In this document: piece after piece, positions 1-12,213 of the stretch
Layout of the letters: every line of letters begins with the position of its first letter
Position numbering within the stretch: position 1 is the first letter of the stretch
Source of the DNA: Xenopus tropicalis
Taxonomy: Eukaryota > Chordata > Amphibia > Anura > Pipidae
Reading direction: 5' to 3'
Assembly: GCF_000004195.4 (NCBI RefSeq)
Contig: NC_030678.2
Location: forward strand, 91,170,404-91,234,403
Length of the DNA stretch: 64,000 nt
The notes under the pieces: model-generated
Told to the model about the DNA's origin: nothing
Databases searched by the model: none
What the model saw: the letters and a program-made list of their open reading frames with translations, nothing else
Translations under genes and position numbers: made by a program

Positions 1-70
1 AAACATTTAGATGTTTGTTGAGTTACTGCTTCTAAGCAAACCTAGCGCCATATGTGTTTAAAACAAGTGT

Positions 71-90
71 TACACACACACACACACACA
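71..90. repeat. (CA)n microsatellite
   Basis: Ten AC dinucleotides in a row, in intronic sequence. Confidence 0.9.
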
Positions 91-170
91 TGAATATTAT
101 GGCTGTTAGCTGAAATGTCTAAAGTTACTGCATAACAGTTACCACATGTATTCCTTCATCCAAGGGGGAG

Positions 171-511
171 GCAGCCTGTAAGGCTGATGCCAGACGTGGC
201 GTAGGGCTAATATTTTCGGCAAGCGGAAAAACGCTTGGCGAAAATTCAGCCCTACGCCTGCTACTTGTGCCTGCACCCGATGAATGAGATACGCTTGGGT
301 GCAGGCACATGTAGCCGATATACGCATGAAAACGCGAGAGAATGCAAAGTCTCGCGTTTTCATGCTTATATGTGCCTGCACCCGAGTGTATCTCATTCAT
401 TCGGGTGCAAGCACAAATAGCAGGCGTAGGGCTGTATTTTCGGCAAGCGTTTTTCCGCTTGCCGAAAATATCAGCCCTACGCCACATCTGGCATCAGCCT
501 TACACAGGCAA
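171..511. mobile_element. nested palindromic MITE-like fold-back element
   Basis: The two ends are inverted copies: CCTGTAAGGCTGATGCCAGA at the left is mirrored by TCTGGCATCAGCCTTACACAGG at the right, with one 2-base insertion. Each arm contains its own hairpin (TTTTCGGCAAGCG against CGCTTGGCGAAAA), and the centre is another hairpin (GCATGAAAACGCGAGA against TCTCGCGTTTTCATGC, 10-base loop). The open frames on both strands here are by-products of the palindrome. The family is not assigned. Confidence 0.8.
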
Positions 512-1689
512 TTGTGGTGGGCAGTGGAAGGCCTAAATGACAGTAGTTGCCACACCTGCTACTTGATTACCACTTTGCCTAAATGAGTGAATTCCGACCA
601 TCCAAATGTATATCCAAACCTAATAATATAAAACTGTTCAGTCTGGGGTCAGTATGATGGATAATCAAACAACTGTCCTGTTTTTAAAATTGCACCTGAT
701 GGTGGGAACTATTCACTCTTGGTGTGGTTTATGCAATCTGCCTCTGATTTGTCACACAATGTGTGTTATTACAGGTGCACAACTTATTTTCCTAAAACTC
801 CAGAAACCACCTTGTGTACATTGGGGATGTAATGTTTCTTTTCTTAAAATGCATAGTTCTGCTTCAAGGAATGACTTTGGTTGTTAATTTATTATTTCAA
901 ATGTATTTTACTATTTCACATTACAATGTCTACATAGAAAGGCAAACAGTAACTAATTATTTCCTAAAGTAAATAACAACTAGATCATATTTTCAAAATA
1001 CCAAATAGCATTTTAGTAGCATCTGAGCTACTATCTGCTATAGTTTATATGGCTAAATGACAAGTGCAGTCAGCCCCTGCTAGGAATTCATAAGCTGCCT
1101 GTGACAGTACCTGCTTGTCCTTCATAAAGAACCCACTTTATGCATGTATCAGCTGGCAACACTGGGAATAGCATGCAGTGGAGCGTGCAGATGCAACTCA
1201 CTATGGCAGAGCTATGGAAACATTGCTGGCAAAGTATGCAGTGCCATGCAAAATATCATCCCCTTGACTAGTACTTTCATTTTACTGAAATACAAATCCC
1301 ACACCAAGATGGCACTTTCTGTGATATTTTAGTTTCATTCAGTAAAACAGATTTAGTTTTTTAATGTAACATTTTTTACAACAGAACAGAGCCACCTTTT
1401 GAGCAATATAAGCTCTAATTATTTTGGGTTGAATCCATGTCAGCATTGCTCACTGGCACTTAATGGTAGATTTTCTCCATGTTATTCAGGTTTGTTAGAA
1501 ACTCCTGTGCCCCTCAATTTTTAAACAGTCGTAATATAACATCTTCTGAGCTTTAGTTTTTTAGCTTGTTTTCAACAATTTTTAATAAGTGAAATACAGC
1601 GGTTTGTATGAAAGTTTATTAATGGGATTGTAGGTGAAACTAAAGTATGGGTGGAGAACAAAACAAGGGGAATGGAGAAAAATCAATAA

Positions 1690-1790
1690 ATAATGACTGT
1701 CTACACCAGCCAGAATTGTAAGAAAATGTAAATGCAAAAATAGAAAGGTTTATTACTCAATGTTTCGGTCTCACACAGAAATCTTCATCT
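1690..1790. repeat. dispersed repeat, possibly a Penelope-element end
   Basis: The stretch around AAATGCAAAAATAGAAAGG recurs near 43466-43530, where it is present in both orientations back to back. Here it continues into a GTTTCGGTCTCACACAGAAATC-like block followed by CTTCATC. That wording resembles the ends of Penelope-like elements as I remember them. Family assignment is tentative. Confidence 0.35.
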
Positions 1791-1836
1791 GGAATGAAAA
1801 ACAAAAATATATATATAATTTTTTTTTTTTTACTAG

Positions 1837-1926
1837 GAACATGCATTTGAAAGCAGCCAGAAGTATAAAGAAGGAAAGTACATCATTGAATTAGCTCACA
1901 TGATCAAGGATAATGGTTGGGATTGA
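1837..1926 (+). CDS. ypel2: Yippee-like 2, last coding exon (5' part outside window)
   Basis: This is the terminal coding exon of a Yippee-family protein, a small, extremely conserved zinc-binding protein linked to centrosome and mitotic-apparatus localisation. A polypyrimidine tract and AG at 1835-1836 precede a phase-0 exon of 29 codons ending in TGA at 1924-1926. The peptide starts EHAFESSQKYKEGK and ends ELAHMIKDNGWD, the family's invariant C-terminus. The zinc-binding cysteines lie in earlier exons, outside the window. The choice of paralogue (YPEL2 rather than YPEL1, 3 or 4) rests on the final Asp and on dhx40 lying downstream, as in human. I found no earlier ypel2 exon in 1-1836. Confidence 0.9.
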   Translation, partial: EHAFESSQKYKEGKYIIELAHMIKDNGWD

Positions 1927-4900
1927 AGTGAAGATCCTTACGAGAAGCGAAGTCTCGGAATAACATTCAGCTGACCGTTATATCCTTAGAATGAGCGAGT
2001 TACTGAGTGCTTGGTTTCATATGATTCAGAGGCTGTGCCGCATGGAGCATCCTCTCACCCACAATCCATCATTCTTGGTGAATGGCCTCTAAATTTCTGA
2101 CACTCTGTCTCTTTGCTTTGTACCCCTTTGTGAGTTGCCTTTGGCCTTGTCCTGCTCTTTTGTAGAGTTGGCTAATGGAAAGCATCAGGAGCCTTATAGC
2201 CCAATCTCTTCTTTTTACTCTGTAGAGTTTATTTGATGCTATGTGTGTAATGGCGTAAAGAAAGTGGCACATCGGGGGGTGGGTGTGTGGGGATAAAAAA
2301 AAAAGGAAGAAGTAGTAGGAAATAGTGGAAGGAACATGCAATATCATAGACGTCCTGCAAGTATGTTTGAATGTATCGAATGGAGAAATACACCTCACTG
2401 CTTGCTTTCAGCCAATATCTGTGAGTGGCATAAGCAGTGTTGTCTAGTAAATACTTACCTTGAATATAACCAAAAAATACCTGGATCTTAAATTCACTGA
2501 CCAGGTCACATGTATCTGTAGCCAGGCTGCAATCATAACATAAAAATGAGAAATCATCAGCTTCTCAGATAAGGTACCCTACTAACCCTTTGGTATCCAT
2601 AGGGTTTCTTTTAGGAGCAATGTTTGACGATCATCATTCTGGCTACCTTCAAGAGTAGTGTTTAACATGTTTTTGTTTTGTCTTTGATCTTTATTTCCTT
2701 TTTGGCACCTTCAACCCTGCACCTTATACTGTTAGTTTTCTGTCCTGCAGTAACAATAGAATCATGGGTAAAATATGAGGAGTTCTTGACTTCTCTATAA
2801 AGCATACTGGGCACCAACTTAATTTTTGACTTTACAACATGTATTATTTTTCTGTATATTAGATAAAAGACATACATTGAGCTATAATAATTATAAAACA
2901 GTGTGCACAACATAAAAACCCAAATTAGGACAGAAAAGGATATGATTGCTTTATAAACAATTATGGGATCAATAATAATTTATTTTTTATTGTTTTTTTT
3001 GTCATGAATCATGAACAATATAACAAATAATTTTGATGACTCTACATCTTTGCAACAACATCCAGCAATGGTCTTTGGTAAGATTAAAAAAAAGGTTTTT
3101 AAAACCCCAGCCCTTTGCAGAATTGCAACTAACAAGAAGGGGCATTTCAACAGGAAAAACTAACGCTAGTCTTAAATGGACATTAATATATTGATTAGTT
3201 AATATCCGGGGTCCCCTAATCACATTTTCTAAGACTTATACATGTGTATAACGAGATTTAAAAGAATGACATGCCTAAATGGGCAGGGGCAACACACTCC
3301 ATGATAATGAATTTACTGCTTGAATCTTAAATTGGTCACAATGACTTATTTTTCAATGCCTCCAGCTAGATTTAAGCATATATATCAGATTACTAGCAAC
3401 ACTTGATATAAGTCTGGGTTATAATTAAGCCCTCATGGTATGTGAGACTTGTAATACTGATATAACACAATGCAGCTGCAACATTTTTATTTGGAAGTGA
3501 CTTGGGCCCTTTACTAAAAGTTTTCAAAATGTCTCTTGTAGACTCCCACATATAATACATTACTTAATATAACTTTATTATTTTTGAAACTGAGAGGAAC
3601 GTGAGAAGAAAACCAAAGCATGCATTTTGTTTTATCAGCAGGCCCCCTTATAAAACAAATTAGCAATCTTTATATTAAAATGTGCTTTATTCCTTCATCA
3701 TTTTCCTTAAATAAATATTTATAAGCAATGAAAGAGGAGGTAGTTAAGCAAATTGTACACATTCTGCACTATGTTGTCTTTTCATTTTCTGTGTAATGTT
3801 ATACATTCTGTTCCACAAGCAGTTATCTCCATCACCTGTCACTATTCTTTTGGCTCCTCCGCCCTAAGAGTGCACTAGTTCACAGAATTACAGAATTCTA
3901 ATTGCTGGTAAAAGATTATTATGCTTAAGCTTAAGACAAACATATTGTCCATGCACAGTGTTAAAGTAATGTGATGAAATTGCATTATAGTCCTGATCAA
4001 TTTAGGAATAAATGTATTTATAAGAGGTTACATGAACAACTTAATTCACCAGTTTATATATTTGGTAAATGAAATAGCATTATACATAAGGTTCAGTGTA
4101 ATGTAGGATTTTCTACTTTACATATTGGATGTTATGGTGATTGTCCTTTTTATATTACTTTGGACTGAGGCTTATGAAGATCTCTGATACATTATGTGAC
4201 ATCTGAGAAACAAAATGCAAGTATAAGAATCATAGTTTATAGAAAATAATTTTTACTGTGGAGAAATTGCTAGGAGGTTATCACTTTACTACATTAAGAG
4301 ATGCAACAGCTGTTAGCTTTTACATTCTTGTTGGGGCCCTAAGGAAGTGTAATTATCTGTAATGTTTCACACTGCTCTCCTTTCTGGTTTTACATGACAT
4401 AAAAACTAATATGATATTATCGGCTTTACTCAAGTTTATGCTGACCCCTTAGTGCACAAAAATAAAGTTTAGTGAAAGGACAAGCCAAAAGAATATTTGG
4501 ATATTAAATTTTATAATATATTATATGGCAGTTGATGGATTCCATCTGTACACTGGCATTGATGCCACACAAAGGCAGAGCTTGCTTGGTGGCAAATAAA
4601 AGGCTATTGTCTATCCACAAATATTTACATTGATTAAAGAATGTTTTTTGAAGTACCTTAGTACTTAACTTATAACTCCAAATTGAAACACTTACCTTTT
4701 TGTTTGTCTTCAGTCATAAAATTACATTGTAAAGTAAATTGCAGCACTTTATGTAGTAGACTGTGCCTTTTTAAGGACGGCAGGGAATTTGGAAAGCCAT
4801 TAACAGGACCTGTCACTGTCATATGTAAAATTTACATATATGTAGGTTAGGAGATATTATCCCTGTTCAGTATATCTTGCATAATTCAGGGGACTGTGGC

Positions 4901-4973
4901 ATTAGAATATATTGTTCTGCTGTAGCCTACAGAAGCAAACAACATTTAGTCTGGAGATTCTGAATGCCGACCC
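1927..4973 (+). other. ypel2: ypel2 3' UTR, extent uncertain
   Basis: AT-rich, non-coding sequence directly after the ypel2 stop, without the MITEs that crowd the rest of the window. AATAAA-type signals occur near 3707, 4460 and 4595, so a 3' UTR of about 2-3 kb is plausible. The true end cannot be fixed from sequence alone; a longer form reaching 11.5 kb is also possible. Confidence 0.45.
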
Positions 4974-4976
4974 TTA

Positions 4977-5506
4977 GGGGCACATTTACTAACCCACGAA
5001 CGGGTCGAAATAAGTCCGATTGCGTTTTTTTCGTAATGATCGGTATTTTGCGATTTTTTCGTATTTTTGGCGATTTTTTCGGCGTCTTTACGAATTTTTC
5101 GTTACCAATACGATTTTTGCGTAAAAAACGCGAGTTTTTCGTAGCCATTATGAAAGTTGCGTAAAATCTGGCGATTTTTCGTAGCGTTAAAACTTGCGCA
5201 AAAAGTTGCGCTTTTTTCGTAGTGTTAAAACTTACGCAAAACTTCGCACCTTTTACGTTTTAACGCTACGAAAAAGGCGCAACTTTTCGCGTAAGTTTTA
5301 ACGGTACGGAAAAATCGGGCGATTTTACGCAACTTTCGTAATGGCTACGAAAAACTCGCGTTTTTACGCAAAAATCGTATTGGTAACGAAAAATTCGTAA
5401 AGACGCCGAAAAAATCTCAAAAAATACGAAAAATTCGCAAAATGTTCGTTTTCAAGTCGGAACTTTTCCAATTCGGGTCGGATTCGTGGGTTAGTAAATC
5501 AGCCCC
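4977..5506. mobile_element. Harbinger-like palindromic MITE, copy 1
   Basis: A near-perfect inverted repeat about 530 bp long, with termini GGGGC and GCCCC and subterminal TTTACTAACCCACGAA mirrored at the other end. It is flanked by TTA on both sides (4974-4976 and 5507-5509), a 3-bp target duplication typical of PIF/Harbinger. The interior is built from CG-containing T-rich words (TTTTTCG, GCGTTAAAAC) and their complements. Copies 2 and 3 are at 8904 and 48211. There is no transposase, so it is non-autonomous. The open frames inside are palindrome artefacts. Confidence 0.85.
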
Positions 5507-5509
5507 TTA

Positions 5510-6476
5510 GTACTGCCAAAAAACGAACCCCATGATTTAGGTAGCAATTGTCCAGTGAGCAGGACAATTGGCTCAGACTTCGCTTTGTGGTTCATACATG
5601 GTAATATAAATATTGTCTTGTTCAGACTGAATTCTAAACACACTCTCTTTCTGTATGACCCCAAGATTTGCACATTCCAGACTTGAATCATTTGTGGGGA
5701 ACAGAAAAGAGTATTGGGGCAACTTGTCTCTGGCTCATTTTTATTCTGAAATTGATTGGTTGTACTCAAGGCCTGCACATTGCAGCAGATTTCTAGTTCT
5801 GTCCTTAGGTTGTCAAGCCAATAATGAAATATTATATTTGTTCCAGTGTCCTTTTAATAGAAGATGCCACTTATATATAAAGTACAATACAGGAGTCATA
5901 TAGCTGAAAGCATGTATAGTTTGGCCAAATAGATTTTAATGGAAGTGAAAATAAGGGAGGTTCCTTATCACTTCCTGGTGTGCTTACTATACCCGAGCTT
6001 AAAGATAGGAGACATCATCACATCAGATATTTTCTCTGTACAAACTATCTGCACTCAATGTGTGAAGCATTGGATATAACAATGGTCTGGCATGACATCA
6101 GAAAAATGATTTAGCATTTTTACAATCTGGTATGGCATAGTTTAGTTTTGAGTATTGTTTGCAGGAATCCTATCCCACAAGGAAAAGCTGTACATATAGA
6201 GGGGTTAAATGCAGTGATTGGATGAGCTGCTGCAGAACTAAACCCAGTAACCCCTAGTATTTTACACTTCGCAGAACTTGAGGGGGATGCTGGGTGTTTT
6301 AGCTCATAAGAGATTAATACCAGCCAGAAATGTTTTGTGTTTGGTCCTTAGACTGGTTGACCTTTGTATGAATTTTTATCCCTTCAATAAATCAACCCAC
6401 AAAGGTATTTATATGTTTTTTAATTACAGCCTCTTTTACTTCCATCCATATCTAAATATAGTACATATATACATAT
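5510..6476. other. non-coding, nothing recognised
   Basis: AT-rich single-copy-looking sequence. I see no exon, RNA gene or repeat family here. Confidence 0.5.
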
Positions 6477-6800
6477 ACAGGTATGGGATCTATTAACCAG
6501 AATGCCTTTGACCTGGGATTTTTCCAGATAAGGGATCTTTCTGTAGTTTGGATCTCCATACCTTAAGTCTACTAAAAAATAAATAAAATTTGAATATACC
6601 CAATAAAAATTGTTTTGCCACCAATATGGGTTCCTGCAGCCGAGTAAGGATCAAGGTACTATTGTATCTTTACAGAAAAAAAACAAATCATTTAAAAAAT
6701 GTAAATTTTTTGCTTAAAGCGAACTTAATAGGAGATGCCCTTCCTCTAATTTGGAGCTTTCTGAATAACGGGTTTCCAGATAAGGGATTCTATCCTTGTA
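6477..6800. mobile_element. ACAGGTATGGGATC-type MITE, copy 1
   Basis: It begins ACAGGTATGGGATCTATTAA and ends with TTTCCAGATAAGGGATTCTA-TCCTTGT, the inverted version of the start. Further copies in this window are at 9415-9733, 47670-47897 (3' part), 48014-48773 and 54434-54729. All share the internal GTTTTGCCACCAATATGG region or its relatives. Non-autonomous and non-coding. Confidence 0.75.
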
Positions 6801-7800
6801 GTACAAATTCTATTTCAGGATTCTTCTTCTGAATATTTCTGCTGCTGCATATCTTCGCTTTCCTTCTATCTGAACATAGCCTTGCATCCACATGTTTATT
6901 TTGGAATTCCCTGCAGACCCATCTTGGAGGGAATCTATTAAGCCCCATCAATGCAGTGTGGGGTTTACTCATTAGATTTTATTACCACTATTGATCTACA
7001 TATGTCAGGAAGGGAGGTATAAGGACCTGGATATTGCTTAGCCTACCGCTGATCTAAATATATTTAGAGGTCACAGAGGGCACATTTTGAGAGCTGTGAA
7101 AGCTTGTATAAATTATATATAATGTTTATCATTTGCCTTTTTTCCTTACTAGTTATATTGGGCCGCTTTATACTCTCATTCAGCTCAAATACTGATTCCT
7201 CACTAAAGGGCATTTTTTCAAAATGTGAGTTTAGAGCTAAATACGTACCTATGTTCTATTCATTCCTATGGGATTTTTAGAAGCGTATGTATTAATGTGT
7301 GAAAGTTAGAATTTACCAACTGATGAACATGCTTATTACAATTCCATAGTAATTAATACAATGTGGGTGTGCTTTTATGTATTTAGCTCTAAATTCACAT
7401 TTTCATTTTGATAAATCTGCCCCTAAATGTTTCCTTACCAAAGCTTTTTATAACTAAGTGCCCTTTAGTGAATTAGTAAGCTTTCAGCTTATTACTTCTG
7501 CGAGTGATAGATAAGAAAAATGATTTACCCTTCTTAGAAATCACGCTGCTAAGAATGTAGAGTGTGTTCTGAGAAAGTGTGGATAGCATATAACTCATTT
7601 TGATCAATATATCACAAGGCCTCTATACCATGTCTTTTTCTTTAGATAGAACAGCTTTGTTCTTAAAAGTAATGTTCATCCTATAGAGAAAGCAAAATGA
7701 GCCACACAACACAGAATGCCTCATTGGGGTGTCTCCTGGCTAGTTTTGTTTCCCTTTACATGTTTAATTTGAAATACTAAAATGCAACTTGGGCCACTAC
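6801..7800. other. non-coding, nothing recognised
   Basis: AT-rich sequence. A short inverted similarity is visible between TTTAGAGCTAAATACGTACC near 7220 and the mirrored TATGTATTTAGCTCTAAA near 7375, suggesting an eroded fold-back element of about 170 bp. Nothing else stands out. Confidence 0.4.
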
Positions 7801-7925
7801 TACGGTGGCCATACACCGTATGATCCGCTCGTTTGGAGAGGTCGCCAAATGAGCAGATCTTTCCCAATCTTCTCCCGATGTGCCCACCAAGGGTCAAACG
7901 ATCTAATTAAAATGGCAAGTATATT
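7801..7925. mobile_element. GGTGGCCATACAC-type MITE, 5' fragment
   Basis: It starts ACGGTGGCCATACACCGTAT and contains GATCCGCTCG and CGCCAAATGAGCAGATC, words shared with the complete element at 8412-8684. The right end is missing. Confidence 0.6.
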
Positions 7926-8411
7926 CGCTGAATTCATTTTACCAGTAGATAAAACCTTGTTTCTACCATTTCCATCACTGTAGGCCAATGACACACCACA
8001 TAGCTGGATTGCCACAAATCTTCTTTGTTAATATCTACGTGATCCCACATTAAAAACCACTTCTGATGGCTTCCCATTACTGTCAATTGAAAGCTATCGG
8101 ATTGTCTCATTGCATCTGTTGTTTAAAACAAAGAAACCCAAGGCTCTTGATAGTAAGGCAGTTAGTATTAGTCTTTCATGTTAAATTGCCACAATATTCC
8201 TGTTTGTGGCCCAGCAGCCCCATGTTATATATAGTAAATAATGTACTCCCTGTTGTAAAATATAAGAATATTATATTAGTCAGAGAGGAGTTCCATGACC
8301 ATATAAATGCATTAGACTGATGGTAAGGTGACTTGTAAGAACCTCATATTTTACAACAGGGGATATATTATTTATTATAATACACAAGTTTGTGTGAGTC
8401 CGTGATGAGAA

Positions 8412-8684
8412 TTAAGGTGGCCATACACGGGCCGACTATAGCTGCCGATATCGGTCCCTTGGACCGATTCGGCAGCTAATCGGCCCGTGTATGGGCAGGG
8501 CAGAGCGGCCTGGCCGACCGATATCTGGCCTGAAATTGGCCCCAGGGCCAAACGATCGGATTATTTTTTTTTTTACCTAAATGCTCCCCGATATCGCCCA
8601 CCCGTAGGTGGGGATATCGGGGGAAGATCCGCTCGCTTGGCTACATCGCCAAGCGAGCGGATCTGCTGGTGTATGGCCACCTTT
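8412..8684. mobile_element. GGTGGCCATACACG palindromic MITE
   Basis: The left end AAGGTGGCCATACACGGGCC is mirrored by GTGTATGGCCACCTT at the right. Inner hairpins are visible (GGGCCGAC.../...GTCGGCC-type words; GATCCGCTCGCTTGG against CCAAGCGAGCGGATC). It is much more GC-rich and CpG-rich than its surroundings. Relatives are at 29399-29700 and 58706-59053. Confidence 0.8.
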
Positions 8685-8903
8685 ACATTACTAAGCACTG
8701 CTCTTGTATACCATATATAAATATATAAGCAAATTACCAGTGCACCAGATTAGTAATTTGCCTTTGATAAAAGCAAATATTCCCCATATAGATTAGCAGT
8801 TATATATCTGGAGAAAAATGTAAACAATATTTAAAAGAAAATTATATGTTAGTGATTTATTGCCTATACATTTAAATATCATTTATATATTTTTGGACAC
8901 CTA

Positions 8904-9373
8904 GGGGCTGATTTACTAACCCACGAATTCGAATCCAAATTGGAAAAATTCCGATTGGAAAACGAACATTTTGCGACTTTTTCGTATGTTTTGCGATTTT
9001 TTCGGCGCCTTTACGACTTTTCGGAAATTATCGCGACTTTTTCGTTACCAATACGATTTGCGCGAAAAAACGCGAGTTTTTCATAGCCATTCCGAAAGTT
9101 GCGATTTTTTCGTAGCGTTAAAACTTGCACGAAAAGTTGCGCTTTTTTCGTGGCGTTAAAACTTAAAAGGCGCAATGTTTTGCGCAAGTTTTAACACTAT
9201 GAAAAAATCGCAACTTTCGGAATGGCTACGAAAAACTTGCGTTTTTCCGCAAAAATCGTATTGGTAACGAAAAAGTCGCGATAATTTTCCGAAAAAAACG
9301 CAAAATACCGATCATTACGAAAAAAACGCAATCGGACGCATTCGGCCCGTTCGTGAGTAAGTAAATGGGCCCC
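8904..9373. mobile_element. Harbinger-like palindromic MITE, copy 2
   Basis: GGGGCTGATTTACTAACCCA at the left end is mirrored at the right as TAAGTAAATGGGCCCC (somewhat eroded). It is flanked by CTA on both sides (8901-8903 and 9374-9376), a 3-bp target duplication. The internal CGTAGCGTTAAAACTTG words match copy 1 at 4977-5506. Non-autonomous. Confidence 0.8.
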
Positions 9374-9414
9374 CTAGGGAGGCATGGACCAAATGTTATT
9401 GAACCTGTTTATAC

Positions 9415-9733
9415 ATATATAGGATCCATAATCCAGAAAGCTGTTATCTCTGAATCTCTGAATTGCAGGAAGGCCATCTCCCATAGAGTCAAATTTAGGC
9501 ATATAATTCTAATTTTTATGATTTCCTTTTGCTCTGTATTAATAAAACAGTACATTGTACTTGATCCCAACTAAGCTGCATGAATCCATATTGGAGGCAA
9601 AACAATCCTAATGGGTTTATTTAATGTGTGTATGATTTTTTTCATAGATTTAAGGGGACGGAGATCCAGATTACAGAAAGACCCCTTATTTGGAAAACCC
9701 CAGGTCCTGAGCATTCTGGATAATATGCCTGTA
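9415..9733. mobile_element. ACAGGTATGGGATC-type MITE, copy 2 (eroded)
   Basis: It has TAGGATCCATAATCCAGAAA at the left, AGGAAGGCCATCTCCCA inside, and CATTCTGGATAATATGCCTG at the right, matching the same positions of the copy at 48014-48773. Confidence 0.65.
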
Positions 9734-9859
9734 CAATATGTGGAATACCAAACTTCAGCATTATCACATTTACAATTTTTCTGTAGTCTCCCGTCATTAT
9801 CCTTTCATGTAATGTTTCTGCATATTTAGCAGAAAATGCTAGAATCACTTATGCACTCT

Positions 9860-10855
9860 TTTTTTACCCTAAAGCAGACACTTGCTGATTTTGATTGAAT
9901 AAAACCCTATGTATTAGTTAAAACGGGTGGCTACTTATTTGAAAGAAAGTTCATTTACAAGTATCCAGCTGTTTCTAGTTAATTGTATATAAATCCAAAA
10001 ATAAATAACTGGAATCAAATCTAAAATCTATTTTGTAAAACAGAATAGAATAGAAGGAAAGAATAGAGCGAATGAGCCATAGGATAATGTAAATGAGCTA
10101 GAGTGCCAGTTTCTTTCAGATCTAAAGGTATCCATAAGGATTTATCCAATCTCTAAACTTTCCACACGTGTTTTTCTACTAAAGACTAAACTGCAGTTTC
10201 TTTCACATTTGGCAAATTGAAATGACACTATAATCTTTGCATTATCAGAAAAGCACACTTGATGTTTGTAGGCACGTGTCTGTTGCACACAATGGAGGCT
10301 TGTACATTAGTTATAAGTATGCAGGACTGTGAAAAGCACCAAGGCTGATGTTTGTTGGCTCTAACTCAGCACAAAGCTGATTTTGTGTAAAAGCTGCCAC
10401 TGTACTTAGACCTGCTAGGCAGTGAAATCTACTGCTATGTGCTTGCTGTAACAATATGAATACAAAAATCATTTCAGTTCAAACTGTGGAGCATTTTAGG
10501 AAGACTTTTACATCTCTTACATTTATTAATCCTGATATTTTTATAACCATACTTCATATTTTAAGCTTTTAGAAAACAGGTTAGTAATCCACAGCACACA
10601 GTACACAACCAAGGTTACAAATATATTTTTCTGCACCTTCGTATATGAGCTGCTTCTGCCACATGTGCATTGTAAGAAAGAAATCCCTAATCTGTTCATT
10701 GCATTGGTTTTTGTTTTATTACAAATTGGATAAAGTTAATGGTATTAAAAAAGTAGGGAATCTGACCTGTTTGCTATAACTTTGAGGGCACTCTAATGAT
10801 AAAATACAACTACTTCTCAACTGAGTTGAGTGTGTGTGTGTATATACATTGTGTG

Positions 10856-10890
<35 letters not shown>

Positions 10891-11521
10891 TTATATTTGC
10901 GTATATTTAGAAACATGCAATGTTTGTACTACACAACTATAAAATGTTCTTTACTTCACCCCCTGTTTTCTAAACAAGTAGGGTGACCCTTTGCAATTTC
11001 TGACTGCACTGCTGTACTGTGTCGATCAAAACAACTGGTTGAGACAAGAAATAGGAAATAGTTGCCTGTTAAAAACAACAATAGTCCTTAAGACAAAATC
11101 CTCTTTCATGTGAAAATAAAAGCTTTTGTATCATTAGTGTACCTTTAAATGATTGAGGGGCCAGAGGAAATGTATGTGTTGAGTATTTAATACTTGGGTT
11201 TTTTTTTTTTTAATTTTGGAGATAAAGTTGTGAGGCTCATGCATGTAACACAAGCCTTCTTTAAAAACTTTAATTCACTTACGGGGTTAAAGAAAAACAA
11301 AAATTCTATCTTACAAGAATAAAAATCAGATACCTGCGTGTATTGCTTTTGTGTTTACAATATGTGTGTACTTTTTATTTTTGCTTATGAGTTTATCAGG
11401 TCATGTTTTCAATGTAATTGTTTGTCATCATGTTTTGTGTAAATGTACATAGTTATTCAGTATTAGAGAAAAGTGCATTATTTCTGTCATTTACAATGTG
11501 TTTGGTGCTCATTTGAGAGAA
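9860..11521 (+). other. MITE-free AT-rich stretch, possible distal 3' UTR
   Basis: No transposon family from this window is found here, and no coding exon is recognisable. The stretch ends in T-rich, 3'-UTR-like sequence with an AATAAA. It could be the distal end of a long ypel2 3' UTR or simply intergenic. Confidence 0.3.
10829..10889. repeat. (TG)n/(TA)n microsatellite
   Basis: TGTGTGTGTGTATATA followed by GTGTGTATTTATATAT and a run of AT dinucleotides of about 27 bp. Confidence 0.9.
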
Positions 11522-11527
11522 AATAAA
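11522..11527 (+). terminator. candidate polyadenylation signal
   Basis: AATAAA in AAAATAAAAATTTTC, followed within about 30 bases by TTGCTTGTTTGC, a T/GT-rich downstream element. It may end a distal ypel2 transcript; there is no direct support. Confidence 0.3.
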
Positions 11528-11787
11528 AATTTTCAAATATTCAAAAACATTGCTTGTTTGCATAATTTAACTTTAGACATTTTAATACAAGGAAATGCAG
11601 TAGTAAAGCATGTGCTGTAATTAGGGATTGACCATTGCATACACCTCAAGCTCCAATGTATTTTGACTTGCATGTTTCTTAAATACATTAATGGTTTAGA
11701 TGGGGAGACAATTGTTCTGAGATTCCCAATCTGTGGGGCAAAAAGTAGTGAATGGGAATGCATCCTGATAAATAGCTTGTAGGTTAG

Positions 11788-12213
11788 TTAAAGGAACAGT
11801 AACACCAAAAAATGAAAGAGCTTTAAAGTAACAAAAATATAATGCACTGTTGCCCTGCACTGGTAAAACTGGTGTGTTTGCTACAGTAACACTACTATAA
11901 TTTATATAATAAGCTGCTGTGTAGCCACAGGGGCAGCCATTCAAGCTGGAAAAAAGGAGAAAAGGCACAGGTTACATTGCAGATAACAGATAAGTTCTGT
12001 AGAATACAATAGTGTTTTATCTGTTATCTGCCATGTGCCTGTGCCTTTTCTCCTTTGAATGGCTGCCCCCATGGCTACATAGCAGCTTATTTATATAAAT
12101 TATAGTAGACTTTCTGAAGTAAACACACAACTTTTACCAGTGCAGGGCAGCAGCACATTATATTTTAGTTACTTTTATACACTTTCATTTTTTGGTGTTA
12201 CTGTTCCTTTAAG
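11788..12213. mobile_element. TTAAAGGAACAGTAACACC palindromic MITE, copy 1
   Basis: The left TTAAAGGAACAGTAACACCA is mirrored by TGGTGTTACTGTTCCTTTAA at the right. The arms continue the inversion (GGGGCAGCCATTCAA against TTGAATGGCTGCCCCC; AGGAGAAAAGGCACAGG against CCTGTGCCTTTTCTCCT). Copy 2 lies at 19976-20389. TTAA at both ends may include the target site. Confidence 0.85.

Larger units (their letters stand above)
1..1836 (+). other. ypel2: last intron of ypel2 (partial)
   Basis: This is non-coding sequence upstream of the ypel2 terminal exon, ending in a T-rich tract and TACTAG acceptor. It holds a CA microsatellite, one large nested palindrome (171-511) and, just before the acceptor, a short dispersed repeat (about 1690-1790). 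I see no other structure in 512-1690. Confidence 0.75.

Noticed and set aside
125..536. Five overlapping open frames on both strands
   Set aside because: They all lie in the 171-511 palindrome, which gives similar frames on both strands; no domain is recognisable.
4927..5164. Basic, K/R-rich and F-rich open frames
   Set aside because: Translation of the CG-bearing T-rich arms of the Harbinger-like MITE; the same word content appears in copy 2 and copy 3.
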